This document shows positions 26,163 to 34,910 of a DNA stretch of 64,000 bases, in pieces. This stretch comes from Marinobacterium sp. xm-d-530 (GTDB lineage Bacteria; Pseudomonadota; Gammaproteobacteria; Pseudomonadales; Balneatricaceae), in contig NZ_WBYM01000003.1 of the NCBI RefSeq assembly GCF_013283365.1, positions 186,001 to 250,000 on the forward strand. The letters run 5' to 3'. Within the stretch, counting starts at the first letter, position 1. Each line of letters begins with the position of its first letter. Both the position numbers and the translations under genes were made by a program. The notes under the pieces are model-generated. The model ran no database searches. It was not told the origin of the DNA and saw only the letters and a list, made by a program, of their open reading frames with translations.

Positions 26163-26866
26163 TAACCCTCCACCCCAACGACCATCTGGTAGCCTTCACC
26201 ACGGACTGTTTTAATCATCTCGGCTAAGCCAGGCTTTGCCTGCTCAAGCTTCTGTCTAACACGGCTGACGTGGACATCGATCGATCGATCGTAAGCCGTT
26301 AATTTGCGGTGCAGTACCTGTTCGGTCAGCCACTCTTTTGACGCGACCTGCCCAGCACGCTCCATCAACAAAGCCAGCACATTAAATTCAGCTGCGGTTA
26401 GCTGTAACTCTATCTCATCAACACAAGCCACTCGACGAGCTGGGGTAAGATTCACTGCCCCAACCGAAAGCGCCTGTTTGTTAGTCTCCTCTTTAACGGG
26501 AACAGACCTGCGTAACACGGCACGAATACGCGCCAGCAGCTCGCGCGGGTTGGCCGGTTTAGACAGGTAGTCATCAGCCCCCATCTCTAGTCCCAGGATG
26601 CGATCAATATCATCCCCTTTACCGGTCAACATGATGACAGGTGTAGAGACCTTAGGACGAACCTGCTGCAGCAACTCAAGTCCAGATAGGCCAGGCATCA
26701 TGATATCGAACACACAGAGATCAAACTGACGACCCGCATCAAACAGCTCCATAGCCTGCTCTGCTGACCCTGCTTGAGTCACTGAGAACCCCTCATTCTC
26801 AAGGTATTCACCCAGCATGTCCGTCAGATCAAGATCGTCATCAACTAACAGTATTTGTGTGCTCAT
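26162..26866 (-). CDS. cpxR: CpxR-like response regulator
   Basis: The 234-aa regulator starts at MSTQILLVDDD, with GGAG before this ATG. The receiver domain (VFDIMMPGLSG, MLTGKGDDIDRILGLEMGADDYLSKP) and the winged helix (LTAAEFNVLALLMERAGQVASKEWL, YDRSIDVHVSRVRQKL) align well with E. coli CpxR. Three TTTAC half-sites lie upstream in the divergent region, so it is probably autoregulated. Confidence 0.88.
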   Translation of the reverse strand: MSTQILLVDDDLDLTDMLGEYLENEGFSVTQAGSAEQAMELFDAGRQFDLCVFDIMMPGLSGLELLQQVRPKVSTPVIMLTGKGDDIDRILGLEMGADDYLSKPANPRELLARIRAVLRRSVPVKEETNKQALSVGAVNLTPARRVACVDEIELQLTAAEFNVLALLMERAGQVASKEWLTEQVLHRKLTAYDRSIDVHVSRVRQKLEQAKPGLAEMIKTVRGEGYQMVVGVEG

Positions 26867-26888
26867 ATTCACTCCTATTTGGGCCCAG

Positions 26889-26934
26889 TTTACGCTTGGC
26901 TGCGTCAAACTCCCAAAACTTTACGCAACTTTAC
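26889..26934. promoter_or_regulatory. CpxR box in the cpxR/cpxP divergent region
   Basis: TTTAC-GCAAC-TTTAC (26920-26934) is a perfect GTAAA-N5-GTAAA box on the complementary strand. A third TTTAC lies at 26889-26893. The position between cpxR and cpxP matches the autoregulated E. coli locus. Confidence 0.75.
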
Positions 26935-27009
26935 GAACTCGCAACCCAACTTAGCATTGCCATCATCAATAATGGATACATCGAAACGAACAACGAACGG
27001 AGAGTTCAC

Positions 27010-27405
27010 ATGAAAAAGACAATCATCGCTTCAATTACTGCTGTAACACTAACAATCGGTGCACTATCAGGCGCGGTATACGCACATGAAAAAGGGGGTA
27101 AAGGTGGCCCAAAAAGCGCTGAAGATCGTGTTGAGAAACTGACTCAGCGTCTGGATCTATCAGCCGACCAACAATCACAGCTTTTAGCTATGTTCACAAA
27201 ACGTGATGCGGATCGTGAACAGATGCAAGCGACCCTAACGGCAGAGCAGCGTGAAAACATGAAAGCCAATGCGCGTGATGGCATGCGTGACCAGATGCAC
27301 AAAGATATAAAATCGCTGCTGACAGAAGATCAAATCGCTAAGTTCGAAAACATGCACTCTGGTAAAGACGGCCACGGCAAAGGTGGTAAAGGCGGCAAAC
27401 ACTAA
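27010..27405 (+). CDS. CpxP/Spy-family periplasmic protein
   Basis: This is a 131-aa exported protein starting at MKKTIIAS, with GGAGAG upstream and the signal peptide ending VYA. The mature part is helical with two LTxxQ-like motifs (LSADQQSQL and LTEDQIAKF) typical of CpxP/Spy chaperones. Both ends carry Gly/Lys/His-rich tracts (HEKGGKGG and GHGKGGKGGKH) not usual in CpxP. It is divergent from cpxRA with a CpxR box between them, so it is probably the feedback inhibitor or stress chaperone of that system. Confidence 0.85.
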   Translation: MKKTIIASITAVTLTIGALSGAVYAHEKGGKGGPKSAEDRVEKLTQRLDLSADQQSQLLAMFTKRDADREQMQATLTAEQRENMKANARDGMRDQMHKDIKSLLTEDQIAKFENMHSGKDGHGKGGKGGKH

Positions 27406-27471
27406 GAGACACCACTGCAGGCTCTGAATGAGTTTTTGAAACCAACAATAGGTTAGAACCTTTTGCAGTGT

Positions 27472-27494
27472 AGGGAGCTTCGGCTCCCTTTTTA
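27472..27494 (+). terminator. Terminator of the CpxP-like gene
   Basis: AGGGAGC-TTCG-GCTCCCT is a 7-bp perfect stem with a tetraloop, followed by five T. Confidence 0.85.
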
Positions 27495-27555
27495 GTTTCT
27501 CTTGACCTGACTAGGTCCGCATAGTTAATTAGGCCTAAACTATAAGGAGCTCCTA

Positions 27556-28410
27556 ATGAAATTGTTACGAGTCGGCGCCATAGGGCAAGAGAGACCTGCC
27601 ATTCTGGATAAAGATCAACAGATTCGAGACCTCTCTTCTGTTGTTCCAGATATCAACGGCGATCTATTATCGAATCAAGCGCTCGAGAGATTAAGAGCGG
27701 TAGATCTCGATTCACTTCCCATTATCGATTCATCAGAAAGAGTCGGCCCCTGTATTGGTGAGGTTGGCAAAATAGTCTGTATCGGCTTGAACTACTCAGA
27801 TCATGCCGCAGAAGCGGGCATGGAGCTTCCCTCAGAACCCGTTCTCTTTATGAAAGCCACCAGCGCGATTTCAGGCCCAAATGACCCTATACAAATTCCA
27901 CGTGGTGCCGATAAAACAGACTGGGAAGTCGAGCTGGCCATCGTCATTGGCAAAAAAACAAAATACATTTCAGAAGATCAATCGATGGATCATATTGCTG
28001 GCTTTTGTCTTGCCAACGACCTATCCGAACGAGCTTTTCAACTTGAGCGTTTAGGCAGCTGGGACAAAGGGAAATCCCATGACAGCTTTGCTCCTATCGG
28101 GCCCTACTTAGTGACCAAAGATGAAATCGTTGATCCGCAAAATCTAAGGATGTTTACAGAGATTAACGGTGAGCGTTTCCAAGACGGAAATACCAATACG
28201 ATGGTGTTTGATGTCAAAACGATCGTCGCCTATTTGAGCCAATTTATGACCTTAGAAGCTGGCGACGTCATTATGACGGGGACTCCCCCTGGTGTCGGTA
28301 TGGGTCAATCACCCCAAAAGTATCTTATGGCTGGTGATAGGTGCGAATTGGCATCGAAGGGCTCGGTGAGCAGCACCAGCTCTGCATCGATGCTTAAAAC
28401 GCGTAACTAA
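27556..28410 (+). CDS. Fumarylacetoacetate hydrolase-family enzyme with altered C-terminus
   Basis: The protein has an FAH fold with the metal-binding motif (IGLNYSDHAAEAG, DWEVELAIVIGKKT, GFCLANDLSERAFQ) and TGTPPGVGMGQSP near the end. It resembles diketo-deoxy-sugar-acid hydrolases and ureidoglycolate lyase-type enzymes. The reading frame is normal up to about residue 264, after which the sequence turns into a Ser-rich tail. Inserting one G near 28349-28351 restores a typical family ending (GIEGLGEQHQLCIDA, stop at 28397). The present stop at 28410 therefore reflects a 1-bp deletion or a sequence error. The active site is upstream, so activity may survive. Confidence 0.85.
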   Translation: MKLLRVGAIGQERPAILDKDQQIRDLSSVVPDINGDLLSNQALERLRAVDLDSLPIIDSSERVGPCIGEVGKIVCIGLNYSDHAAEAGMELPSEPVLFMKATSAISGPNDPIQIPRGADKTDWEVELAIVIGKKTKYISEDQSMDHIAGFCLANDLSERAFQLERLGSWDKGKSHDSFAPIGPYLVTKDEIVDPQNLRMFTEINGERFQDGNTNTMVFDVKTIVAYLSQFMTLEAGDVIMTGTPPGVGMGQSPQKYLMAGDRCELASKGSVSSTSSASMLKTRN

Positions 28411-29242
28411 TGACCGACTCACCTGAGTTACTAACCGCTAACACGGGGAAGCGCTCAGGGTGAGTTTTGGCCTCATTAAGCTCTGACTCACTGGTGGGTA
28501 GTAGATTCGCCTGCAAAAAGTAACCGATCAGCGCTTTACGAATCTCAAACGCTTCAAGCTGCTCCAGGTCAAAATCATCGATGACCAGTCGTTGTTGTGC
28601 CGCTGTAAGCGCGTCATTAACGACCAGTCGAACAGAGAGTGATTCATTCCACGCATTGTCGACCGGCAGCTCATCTCCACCCTCTTTAAGAGTCAGAGCA
28701 CCGCGGAAGCGACTTAACACAAAGTCACGATAAGCTTGTCGCTCCCAACAATAGGCACGTACATGCAATCGATTGCTGGCACTGATGATGGCACAGGGTG
28801 TAATCGATCGAAGTGAACCCTCTGGATTCTGCATCGAAACATAGACCGCCTCTATACGGCTTCGATTCTCAATGCCTGCCAAAATAGTGGCTAACGCGCC
28901 GGGCGCAGTCGATCGATTCAATACGGGTACAGAGAAGAAGTCGGGGTTCGCCGGAGTCGATAGGCGGGAGATGGTGATCAACGAGTCAGCCGAATCTGGA
29001 ATCAGCTTAGGCTTAAACCCCTGAGTGGGTTTGTAACTGCGATCAGATGGCGAATAGGAGCGAACATTTTCAGGCGCGAACTCACAGTAGGTATTAATCG
29101 CCTCTTGCGCCTCTGGACGAGCAATACCAAAGGCCCCAACCAACATAGGCGCGGTGACTTCACGCTCCCACAACAGCTGACGCTCAATAAACCTTAAGCG
29201 CTGCAGCTGCGGCCAAGATGTCTCGTTAATTGTGACTGCCAT
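28394..29242 (-). CDS. WYL-domain transcriptional regulator
   Basis: The 282-aa protein has an N-terminal winged-helix-like region (LQRLRFIERQLLWEREVTAP) and a WYL domain around residues 130-200 (AVYVSMQNPEGSLRSITPCAI, LHVRAYCWERQAYRDFVLSRF), then a C-terminal WCX-like extension. It resembles the BrxR/CapW group, in which WYL domains bind nucleotide-type ligands. Those relatives often sit beside defence systems, but none is present here: purT is divergent and an FAH enzyme is convergent. Its regulon is unknown. Confidence 0.8.
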   Translation of the reverse strand: MAVTINETSWPQLQRLRFIERQLLWEREVTAPMLVGAFGIARPEAQEAINTYCEFAPENVRSYSPSDRSYKPTQGFKPKLIPDSADSLITISRLSTPANPDFFSVPVLNRSTAPGALATILAGIENRSRIEAVYVSMQNPEGSLRSITPCAIISASNRLHVRAYCWERQAYRDFVLSRFRGALTLKEGGDELPVDNAWNESLSVRLVVNDALTAAQQRLVIDDFDLEQLEAFEIRKALIGYFLQANLLPTSESELNEAKTHPERFPVLAVSNSGESVISYAF

Positions 29243-29368
29243 TTTATCTATTCCATCCCATTTTAGGTAAAGTCTAGCGCATTCAGAATCAAAGTTGGGG
29301 ATATTCTAATACCCTCTCAGATCTCCTGTTAGCATGGTAATATGGAGTAAAAATTTTAGGAGTCAAAA

Positions 29369-30544
29369 ATGTTAGGTACCGCTCTTTGTAACAGCGCAAC
29401 ACGCGTCATGATGTTGGGTTCTGGTGAACTCGGTAAAGAGGTTGTCATCGAACTTCAGCGCTTGGGTTTAGAGGTGATTGCCGTAGATCGATACGCAAAT
29501 GCGCCTGCTATGCATGTCGCTCACCGAAGCCACGTCATCAACATGCTGGATGGTGGTGCACTGCGTGCCGTTGTTGAGAGCGAAAAACCGGACTATATCG
29601 TGCCCGAGATTGAAGCCTTAGCAACCGAGACACTGCTTGAGCTTGAAAGCGAAGGATTCAAGGTAGTCCCTACCGCACGTGCCGCGCGTCTGACAATGGA
29701 TCGTGAAGGTATTCGTCGCCTAGCGGCTGAAACACTGGGGGTACCGACTTCAGCTTATCGCTTCGCAGATACTGAGGCCGACTATCAAGACGCTATCAAA
29801 GAGATTGGTATTCCCTGTGTCGTGAAACCGATCATGAGCTCATCCGGTAAAGGACAGTCGTTGGTTCGTTCTGAAGGAGATGTGGCACCGGCCTGGCAAT
29901 ATGCTCAAGAGGGTGGCCGTGCCGGGAAAGGCCGTGTCATCGTTGAAGGGTTTGTCGATTTTGATTACGAGATCACACTGCTGACGGTCAACGCCGTTGA
30001 TGGCATACACTTCTGTGCACCGATTGGCCACCGTCAGGAAGGGGGTGACTACCGTGAATCTTGGCAACCACAAGCGATGTCAGATCTTGCACTACAACGC
30101 TCACAAGAGACCGCTCGCAAAGTGGTCGAGAACTTAGCGGGTTTTGGCATTTACGGTGTCGAGCTGTTTATCAAAGGCGATGAGGTCTACTTCAGCGAAG
30201 TGTCACCCCGACCACACGATACGGGATTGGTCACACTGATTTCCCAGAATCTCTCTGAATTTGCGCTGCATGCCCGTGCCATTCTCGGCTTCCCTATCGG
30301 TAACATTCGCCAGCTTGGTGCTTCTGCATCAGCGGTCATCTTGGGTGATGGACACTCTACAGACATTCAATTTGATGGGGTTAGGGAAGCGCTGAGTGAT
30401 AACGACACGCAACTGCGTCTATTCGGAAAACCCGAAATCGCTGGAAGTCGCCGCCTAGGTGTGGCGCTTTGTCAGGCTGACAGCGTTGAAGCGGCCATCG
30501 AGAAGGCGGTAACCGCTGCCGGCAAAGTTAGTATCAACTACTGA
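29369..30544 (+). CDS. purT: Formate-dependent phosphoribosylglycinamide formyltransferase
   Basis: PurT makes formyl-GAR from GAR, formate and ATP in purine synthesis. The 391-aa ATP-grasp enzyme is colinear with E. coli Pur[13 protein letters not shown]-like N-terminus, [66 protein letters not shown] and [21 protein letters not shown] precedes the ATG. The exporter gene follows after 13 bp. Confidence 0.96.
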   Translation: MLGTALCNSATRVMMLGSGELGKEVVIELQRLGLEVIAVDRYANAPAMHVAHRSHVINMLDGGALRAVVESEKPDYIVPEIEALATETLLELESEGFKVVPTARAARLTMDREGIRRLAAETLGVPTSAYRFADTEADYQDAIKEIGIPCVVKPIMSSSGKGQSLVRSEGDVAPAWQYAQEGGRAGKGRVIVEGFVDFDYEITLLTVNAVDGIHFCAPIGHRQEGGDYRESWQPQAMSDLALQRSQETARKVVENLAGFGIYGVELFIKGDEVYFSEVSPRPHDTGLVTLISQNLSEFALHARAILGFPIGNIRQLGASASAVILGDGHSTDIQFDGVREALSDNDTQLRLFGKPEIAGSRRLGVALCQADSVEAAIEKAVTAAGKVSINY

Positions 30545-30557
30545 TCAGAGACTCAAT

Positions 30558-32360
30558 ATGTCACGACACGGCGGCGGCCGGCACTACAAGAGCGACTCCA
30601 ATAGCAGCAACACTGTTGGCATGAGCGAGGCTTGGTCGGTCATTAAAATGATCTGGCCATACTTATGGGAGTATCGCCGTCGCATGGCGGTCGCGTTTCT
30701 GTTGTTGATCTCCGCCAAGCTTGCAGTAGTTGCTATGCCACTGGCTTTGAAGCAGATCGTTGATGGTCTAGATGCCTCTCTGAATCCATTGATTACAGTG
30801 CCCATTGCGATGGTCGTAGCCTATGGGATGCTCCGCTTTGGCTCGGTCTTCTTTGCAGAAGCTCGCGATGCGGTGTTTAGCCGAGTCACAGAGAGAGCGA
30901 TGCGCCGGATGGTGCTCAAAGTCTTTCGCCACCTCCACTCATTAGAACTCGATTTCCATCTCTCTCGGCAGACCGGTGGTATCTCTCGCGACATTGACCG
31001 TGGCAGTAATGGCTTCAGCTTTTTGATGAGGATGATGGTCTTTAACATCGTACCAACGCTGATTGAGATCAGCCTCGTTGCTGCCATTTTGCTGTTCAAC
31101 TTCAGTGTCTGGTACGCATTGGTGGTTGTGGTCTGCGTTGGTATCTACATCTACTTCACCATACTCACTACCGAATGGCGCAACCGCTACGTGCGAGAAA
31201 CCAATCAACTCGACTCTCAAGCCAATACTCGAGCCATTGATAGCCTGCTCAACTATGAGACCGTAAAATACTTTGGCAATGAGGAGTATGAGGCCAGCCA
31301 GTACGATAAAAACCTAGCCAGCTGGGAAACGGCTCGTTTAAAAACGCGCATGACGTTGATGATCCTCAACAGCGGTCAGGCATTCATCATCTCGCTAGGG
31401 ATCATCTTAATGCTCTGGCTGGCCGCAGAGGATGTTGCAAGCGGAGCCATGACCCTGGGTTCGTTAGTCATGATTAATGCTTACATCTTACAGCTATTCA
31501 TGCCGCTTAATTTCCTTGGCATGGTCTACCGTGAAGTGCGCAAAGCCCTGACAGACATTGAGAATATGTTTGGGTTGTTGAAGAAGCAGCCTAAGATTGT
31601 CGACCGCCCCGATGCAACCGACTTGATAACTCAAGGGGGCGCCATTTGCTTTGACTCCGTCAACTTTGCTTACCACCCCGACCGTCAAATTTTGAAAAGT
31701 GTCAGCTTCAAAGTAGAAGCGGGTAAAAAGGTCGCCATCGTCGGGCCAAGTGGATCGGGCAAATCGACCTTAGCGCGACTGCTGTTTCGATTTTATGATG
31801 TTCAGTCGGGGCAGATCAGCATAGATGGCCAGCCGATCGACCAAGTGACTCAGCACTCATTACGACAAGCGATTGGCGTGGTTCCGCAGGATACCGTCCT
31901 GTTTAACGATACGATCTACAACAACGTGGCTTATGGACGCCCAGGTTCAAGCAGAGAAGAGGTTCTCAAAGCGATTGAGCTGGCCAACCTAAACGACTTC
32001 ATTGCGGCACTCCCTGAGGGGGTGGATACCCTGGTTGGCGAACGTGGCCTAAAAGTCTCTGGCGGTGAAAAACAACGCATTGCGATTGCCCGCGTGATTC
32101 TGAAACGCCCACCCATTTTGCTCTTTGATGAAGCGACCTCAGCGTTGGATAGCGACAATGAGCAGGCGATCCTTAACGCCTTTGCATCACTCTCGAAAAA
32201 CCATACGAGTTTGGTGATCGCTCACCGTCTATCAACGATTATCGATGCCGATAACATCCTAGTGATGCGCAAAGGCGAAGCGGTGGAACAGGGTACTCAC
32301 ACAGAACTCCTTGCCCAACAGGGCGTTTATGCTGGTATGTGGTCTCTACAGCAACAATAG
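30558..32360 (+). CDS. Atm1-type ABC exporter (half transporter)
   Basis: A 600-aa fused membrane and ATPase protein. Six membrane segments (about residues 40-330) include the NYETVKYFGNE stretch characteristic of Atm1/ABCB7 relatives. The ATPase domain has GPSGSGKST near residue 396, signature VSGGEKQRIAIAR and Walker B ILLFDEATSALD. Bacterial Atm1 homologues export glutathione conjugates or metal-thiol compounds. It lies 13 bp after purT and is followed at once by a two-hairpin repeat. The substrate is inferred from the family. Confidence 0.9.
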   Translation: MSRHGGGRHYKSDSNSSNTVGMSEAWSVIKMIWPYLWEYRRRMAVAFLLLISAKLAVVAMPLALKQIVDGLDASLNPLITVPIAMVVAYGMLRFGSVFFAEARDAVFSRVTERAMRRMVLKVFRHLHSLELDFHLSRQTGGISRDIDRGSNGFSFLMRMMVFNIVPTLIEISLVAAILLFNFSVWYALVVVVCVGIYIYFTILTTEWRNRYVRETNQLDSQANTRAIDSLLNYETVKYFGNEEYEASQYDKNLASWETARLKTRMTLMILNSGQAFIISLGIILMLWLAAEDVASGAMTLGSLVMINAYILQLFMPLNFLGMVYREVRKALTDIENMFGLLKKQPKIVDRPDATDLITQGGAICFDSVNFAYHPDRQILKSVSFKVEAGKKVAIVGPSGSGKSTLARLLFRFYDVQSGQISIDGQPIDQVTQHSLRQAIGVVPQDTVLFNDTIYNNVAYGRPGSSREEVLKAIELANLNDFIAALPEGVDTLVGERGLKVSGGEKQRIAIARVILKRPPILLFDEATSALDSDNEQAILNAFASLSKNHTSLVIAHRLSTIIDADNILVMRKGEAVEQGTHTELLAQQGVYAGMWSLQQQ

Positions 32361-32366
32361 AGAGCA

Positions 32367-32452
32367 ATCGCCTCATCTTCGATAAGGCTCCAATCCAGTG
32401 CTGGAGAACTATTGGCGCTCTGTTGGAGCGGTCTTAAAAAGGCCGCGATAAA
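32367..32452 (+). repeat. Two-hairpin intergenic repeat, copy 1
   Basis: This 86-nt element starts 6 bp after the exporter stop. It contains a GGCTCCAA...CTGGAG hairpin and a second stem GCGGTCTT/AAGGCCGC with an AAA loop. It matches copy 2 at 33760 in about 85% of positions by eye and has the same orientation and position relative to the upstream gene. Confidence 0.8.
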
Positions 32453-32551
32453 TGCACTCAGGCACCAAAACGAATCTTAAAGCTTTCCATCAAAGATTAA
32501 TCTGAATCTATGTACTATGCTAAGTAAAACAGTATCAATTTGGAGTGATCA

Positions 32552-33484
32552 ATGAACGGTGAATTCCTTAGTGGCGGCATGATCGTCACCTTAGCTTTTG
32601 CAATCTTCTTCCTCGTACTCGCCTGGTCTGCCGTTAAGGTTGTTCCACAGTCACAGGTATTTGTCGTTGAACGTTTTGGTAAGTTCTCCAAAACCCTGAA
32701 CGCAGGGATCAACTTTATTGTCCCTATGATCGACCAAGTGCGTCACCGCATCTCTATACTTGAACGCCAGCTACCGGCCTTTGAGATCAGCGTCATTACC
32801 AAAGATAACGTTGAAGTGATCCTAGAGGCGACCAACTTCTACCGTATTACCGATGCGGCCCGCTCGGTCTACCGTATTCAGAACATCGATCAAGCCATTC
32901 AGACGACAGCCGAGTCGATTGTTCGCTCTGCAGCGGGCAAGCTGGACCTTGATGAGCTGCAATCATCACGCGCTCAGATGAACGAAGAGATCCTGACCAA
33001 TCTGCAAAAAGCAGCTGAAGTCTGGGGAATTGAGATTACTCGTACTGAGATCACCGATGTTCAAGTGGATGAGCAGACCAAAGAGGCGCAACGTCAGCAA
33101 CTCAATGCAGAACGTCAGCGTCGGGCACAGGTTGCGCAGGCAGAAGGCCAAAAACGCTCTGTGGAGCTGAATGCAGAGGCACAACTCTACGAAGCACAAA
33201 AGCAAGCTGAAGCGGTAAGAGTCGCGGCCGATGCAGATGCCTATGCGATAAAAGTGAAAGCCGAAGCGACCGCCGAGCAGACGCGCATGATAGCCGATGC
33301 TATTAATAACGGCGGGCAATCGGCGATCAACTTCGATATTCTACAGAAACAGGTTGCAGCACTGTCTGAGGTTGCAGCAGCTGATAACAGCAAAACAGTG
33401 ATCATGCCGACAGACATCACTAAAGCAATTGGCTCATTAGAGCTATTAGCACAGACCGTTGGCGACGGATTAAAGAGTAAATGA
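32552..33484 (+). CDS. SPFH/band-7 membrane protein (QmcA-like)
   Basis: The 310-aa protein has an N-terminal membrane anchor (about residues 9-27), an SPFH domain (VVPQSQVFVVERFGKFSKTLNAGINFIVP, VEVILEATNFYRITDA) and a long Ala/Glu/Gln-rich coiled coil (about 180-245). SPFH proteins assemble large membrane rings that influence protease and membrane organisation. The overlapping NfeD gene (ATGA) downstream is its usual partner, as in E. coli qmcA-ybbJ. Confidence 0.92.
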   Translation: MNGEFLSGGMIVTLAFAIFFLVLAWSAVKVVPQSQVFVVERFGKFSKTLNAGINFIVPMIDQVRHRISILERQLPAFEISVITKDNVEVILEATNFYRITDAARSVYRIQNIDQAIQTTAESIVRSAAGKLDLDELQSSRAQMNEEILTNLQKAAEVWGIEITRTEITDVQVDEQTKEAQRQQLNAERQRRAQVAQAEGQKRSVELNAEAQLYEAQKQAEAVRVAADADAYAIKVKAEATAEQTRMIADAINNGGQSAINFDILQKQVAALSEVAAADNSKTVIMPTDITKAIGSLELLAQTVGDGLKSK

Positions 33485-33756
33485 TGGATTTTTTTACAAA
33501 CGGAAACGGCTGGCTGATTCTTGGATTGGGGCTCATCATCATTGAGATGGTGTTGAACCTCGCTTACATCTCTATCAGCTTCGGTATCGGGTCAATCCTA
33601 ACGGGCCTATTGATTAAGTTGAATCTGATCCCGACCCTATTGGATTCTGGCGTAATCGATGAGCTACTGATCGTCGGTATTATCTCAGTGATCACGCTGA
33701 TTGCTCTGCGCGCACTGTTCAATAAAAAGAGTGATCAGGATATCAACCAGTACTGA
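33481..33756 (+). CDS. NfeD-like membrane protein, partner of QmcA
   Basis: The 91-aa protein has two or three membrane segments (WLILGLGLIIIEMVLNLAYI, LIVGIISVITLIALRALF). It is a short NfeD form in which the cytosolic or periplasmic OB fold is missing or minimal. Its ATG overlaps the SPFH gene stop by 4 bp, so the two are translationally coupled and probably form one complex. A second copy of the two-hairpin repeat follows 3 bp after the stop. Confidence 0.8.
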   Translation: MMDFFTNGNGWLILGLGLIIIEMVLNLAYISISFGIGSILTGLLIKLNLIPTLLDSGVIDELLIVGIISVITLIALRALFNKKSDQDINQY

Positions 33757-33759
33757 TCT

Positions 33760-33845
33760 ATCGCCTCATCCTCGATAAGGCTCCAACCCAGTGTTGGAGC
33801 TCTGTCGGCGCACTGTTGGAGCGGTCTTACAAAGGCCGCGAATAA
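33760..33845 (+). repeat. Two-hairpin intergenic repeat, copy 2
   Basis: This is the second copy of the element at 32367, starting 3 bp after the NfeD stop. Its first hairpin GCTCCAAC/GTTGGAGC is perfect over 8 bp, and its second stem GCGGTCTT/AAGGCCGC has an ACA loop. It is a REP-like element or a mobile terminator-like unit. Confidence 0.8.
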
Positions 33846-33851
33846 GACTGA

Positions 33852-34037
33852 TCAGAAATCATCTTCTGAGTGCGGTGTAATGTAATAATCGCCATACCCA
33901 TCCACTGAGACAGAAAAGTGGATGGGGTGGCAACAGACCGTACAATCACAGACAAACATCTCAGCCTCATCGGGCTCGTAGACAATCTCGATCATCTCCC
34001 AACAATAGGGACACTGTACATTTTGACTGGGCAGCAT
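33852..34037 (-). CDS. CPXCG-family Cys-rich small protein
   Basis: This is a 61-aa protein with CPYC near the start and a second pair CTVCC, giving a probable zinc ribbon (N-terminal QCPYCWEMIEI, then FVCDCTVCCHPIHF). It belongs to the CPXCG Cys-rich family common in marine gammaproteobacteria. The function is unknown. Confidence 0.8.
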   Translation of the reverse strand: MLPSQNVQCPYCWEMIEIVYEPDEAEMFVCDCTVCCHPIHFSVSVDGYGDYYITPHSEDDF

Positions 34038-34102
34038 GGGCGATCTCAGCTTAAAGAGTTAACTTCTATAAGTGAGCTTTAACCCGTTGGATCACCCAAT
34101 GA

Positions 34103-34390
34103 CTACTCGGAATCTTTACTGCGCTTTTTCGCAAAGCTGGCAGAGACGTAGTAGATCAGCAGCAGAAAGGCGCCAATACCGTACTGAAGCAGGGACACAT
34201 CAAAGCGTGGCGGACCGCCGTTAGCAATGGCGTAACCCCCAGCAATTGAGGCCAGCATCCAAGCTAATGGTAGCGAGAAGAGCTCTTTTTGCGGCGAGCT
34301 CTTTTTCTTAAACAGCAGATTACCAATTAACCATACCAACACCCACACACCAATTAACGAAGAGAGTATTGAGAGGAGTATTGCTGTCAT
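34103..34390 (-). CDS. Small membrane protein of unknown function
   Basis: A 95-aa protein with three hydrophobic segments (about residues 4-27, 40-58 and 66-86) and a Lys/Arg/Asp-rich C-terminus. I do not recognise a family. It lies between the CPXCG gene and an RRM RNA-binding protein gene, all on the minus strand with gaps of about 40-65 bp. Confidence 0.6.
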   Translation of the reverse strand: MTAILLSILSSLIGVWVLVWLIGNLLFKKKSSPQKELFSLPLAWMLASIAGGYAIANGGPPRFDVSLLQYGIGAFLLLIYYVSASFAKKRSKDSE

Positions 34391-34428
34391 ATCGGCTCCT
34401 TAATTAAGTTGAGAAGTGACTCGAGCGA

Positions 34429-34677
34429 TCAGTCCGCTCTCTCTTCCGCTTTTTTTACACGAATCATATTACGGCCAACCAGTGTGTGGTTTAGATTTTT
34501 AACCGCCGCTTTCGCTTCACCTGGCTTAGGCATTTCAACAAACCCAAAGCCCTTCGATGAGCCCGTTTTCTCGTCCATCACCAAGGTGCAGTACTGAACG
34601 CTACCGTAACCTTCAAAGAGCTCTTTAATCTCAGCTTCTGTGGTTGAACGATCCAAATTACGGACTAACAATTTCAT
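34429..34677 (-). CDS. Single-RRM RNA-binding protein
   Basis: The 82-aa protein is one RNA-recognition motif: RNP2 LLVRNL at residues 3-8 and RNP1 KGFGFVEM near 42-49. Bacterial proteins of this kind bind single-stranded RNA, and some are cold-induced. It has no extra domain. It is encoded just upstream (minus strand) of the unknown membrane protein. Confidence 0.88.
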   Translation of the reverse strand: MKLLVRNLDRSTTEAEIKELFEGYGSVQYCTLVMDEKTGSSKGFGFVEMPKPGEAKAAVKNLNHTLVGRNMIRVKKAEERAD

Positions 34678-34693
34678 AATTAACTCTCTCTAT

Positions 34694-34909
34694 TCAGCAG
34701 AAGGTATCAATGTAGAGCTGCTCTACCTTATCGCGAGCCCACTGCTGTTTGCGTAAAAATTTTAGGGATGACTTAACGGATGGATCGATCTGAAAGCAGT
34801 TAATATCGATCCGCTCGCCCAACTCATCCCAGCCGTAATGATCCACAAGACGCTCGACAACATCAGCCAACTTAACGCCGTGCAGTGGATTATTCGGTTG
34901 ATTGTCCAT
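34694..34909 (-). CDS. VF530-family protein (DUF2132)
   Basis: A 71-aa protein with the family pattern [21 protein letters not shown] followed by [24 protein letters not shown]530 proteins have a small helical fold suggested to bind DNA; the physiological role is unknown. It starts 1 bp after the trmB stop, so the genes are cotranscribed. Confidence 0.85.
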   Translation of the reverse strand: MDNQPNNPLHGVKLADVVERLVDHYGWDELGERIDINCFQIDPSVKSSLKFLRKQQWARDKVEQLYIDTFC

Positions 34910-34910
34910 C

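Noticed and set aside
28394-30544. Defence island around the WYL regulator
   Set aside because: Neighbouring genes are purT, an ABC exporter and an FAH-family enzyme; no nuclease, methylase or other defence component is present.
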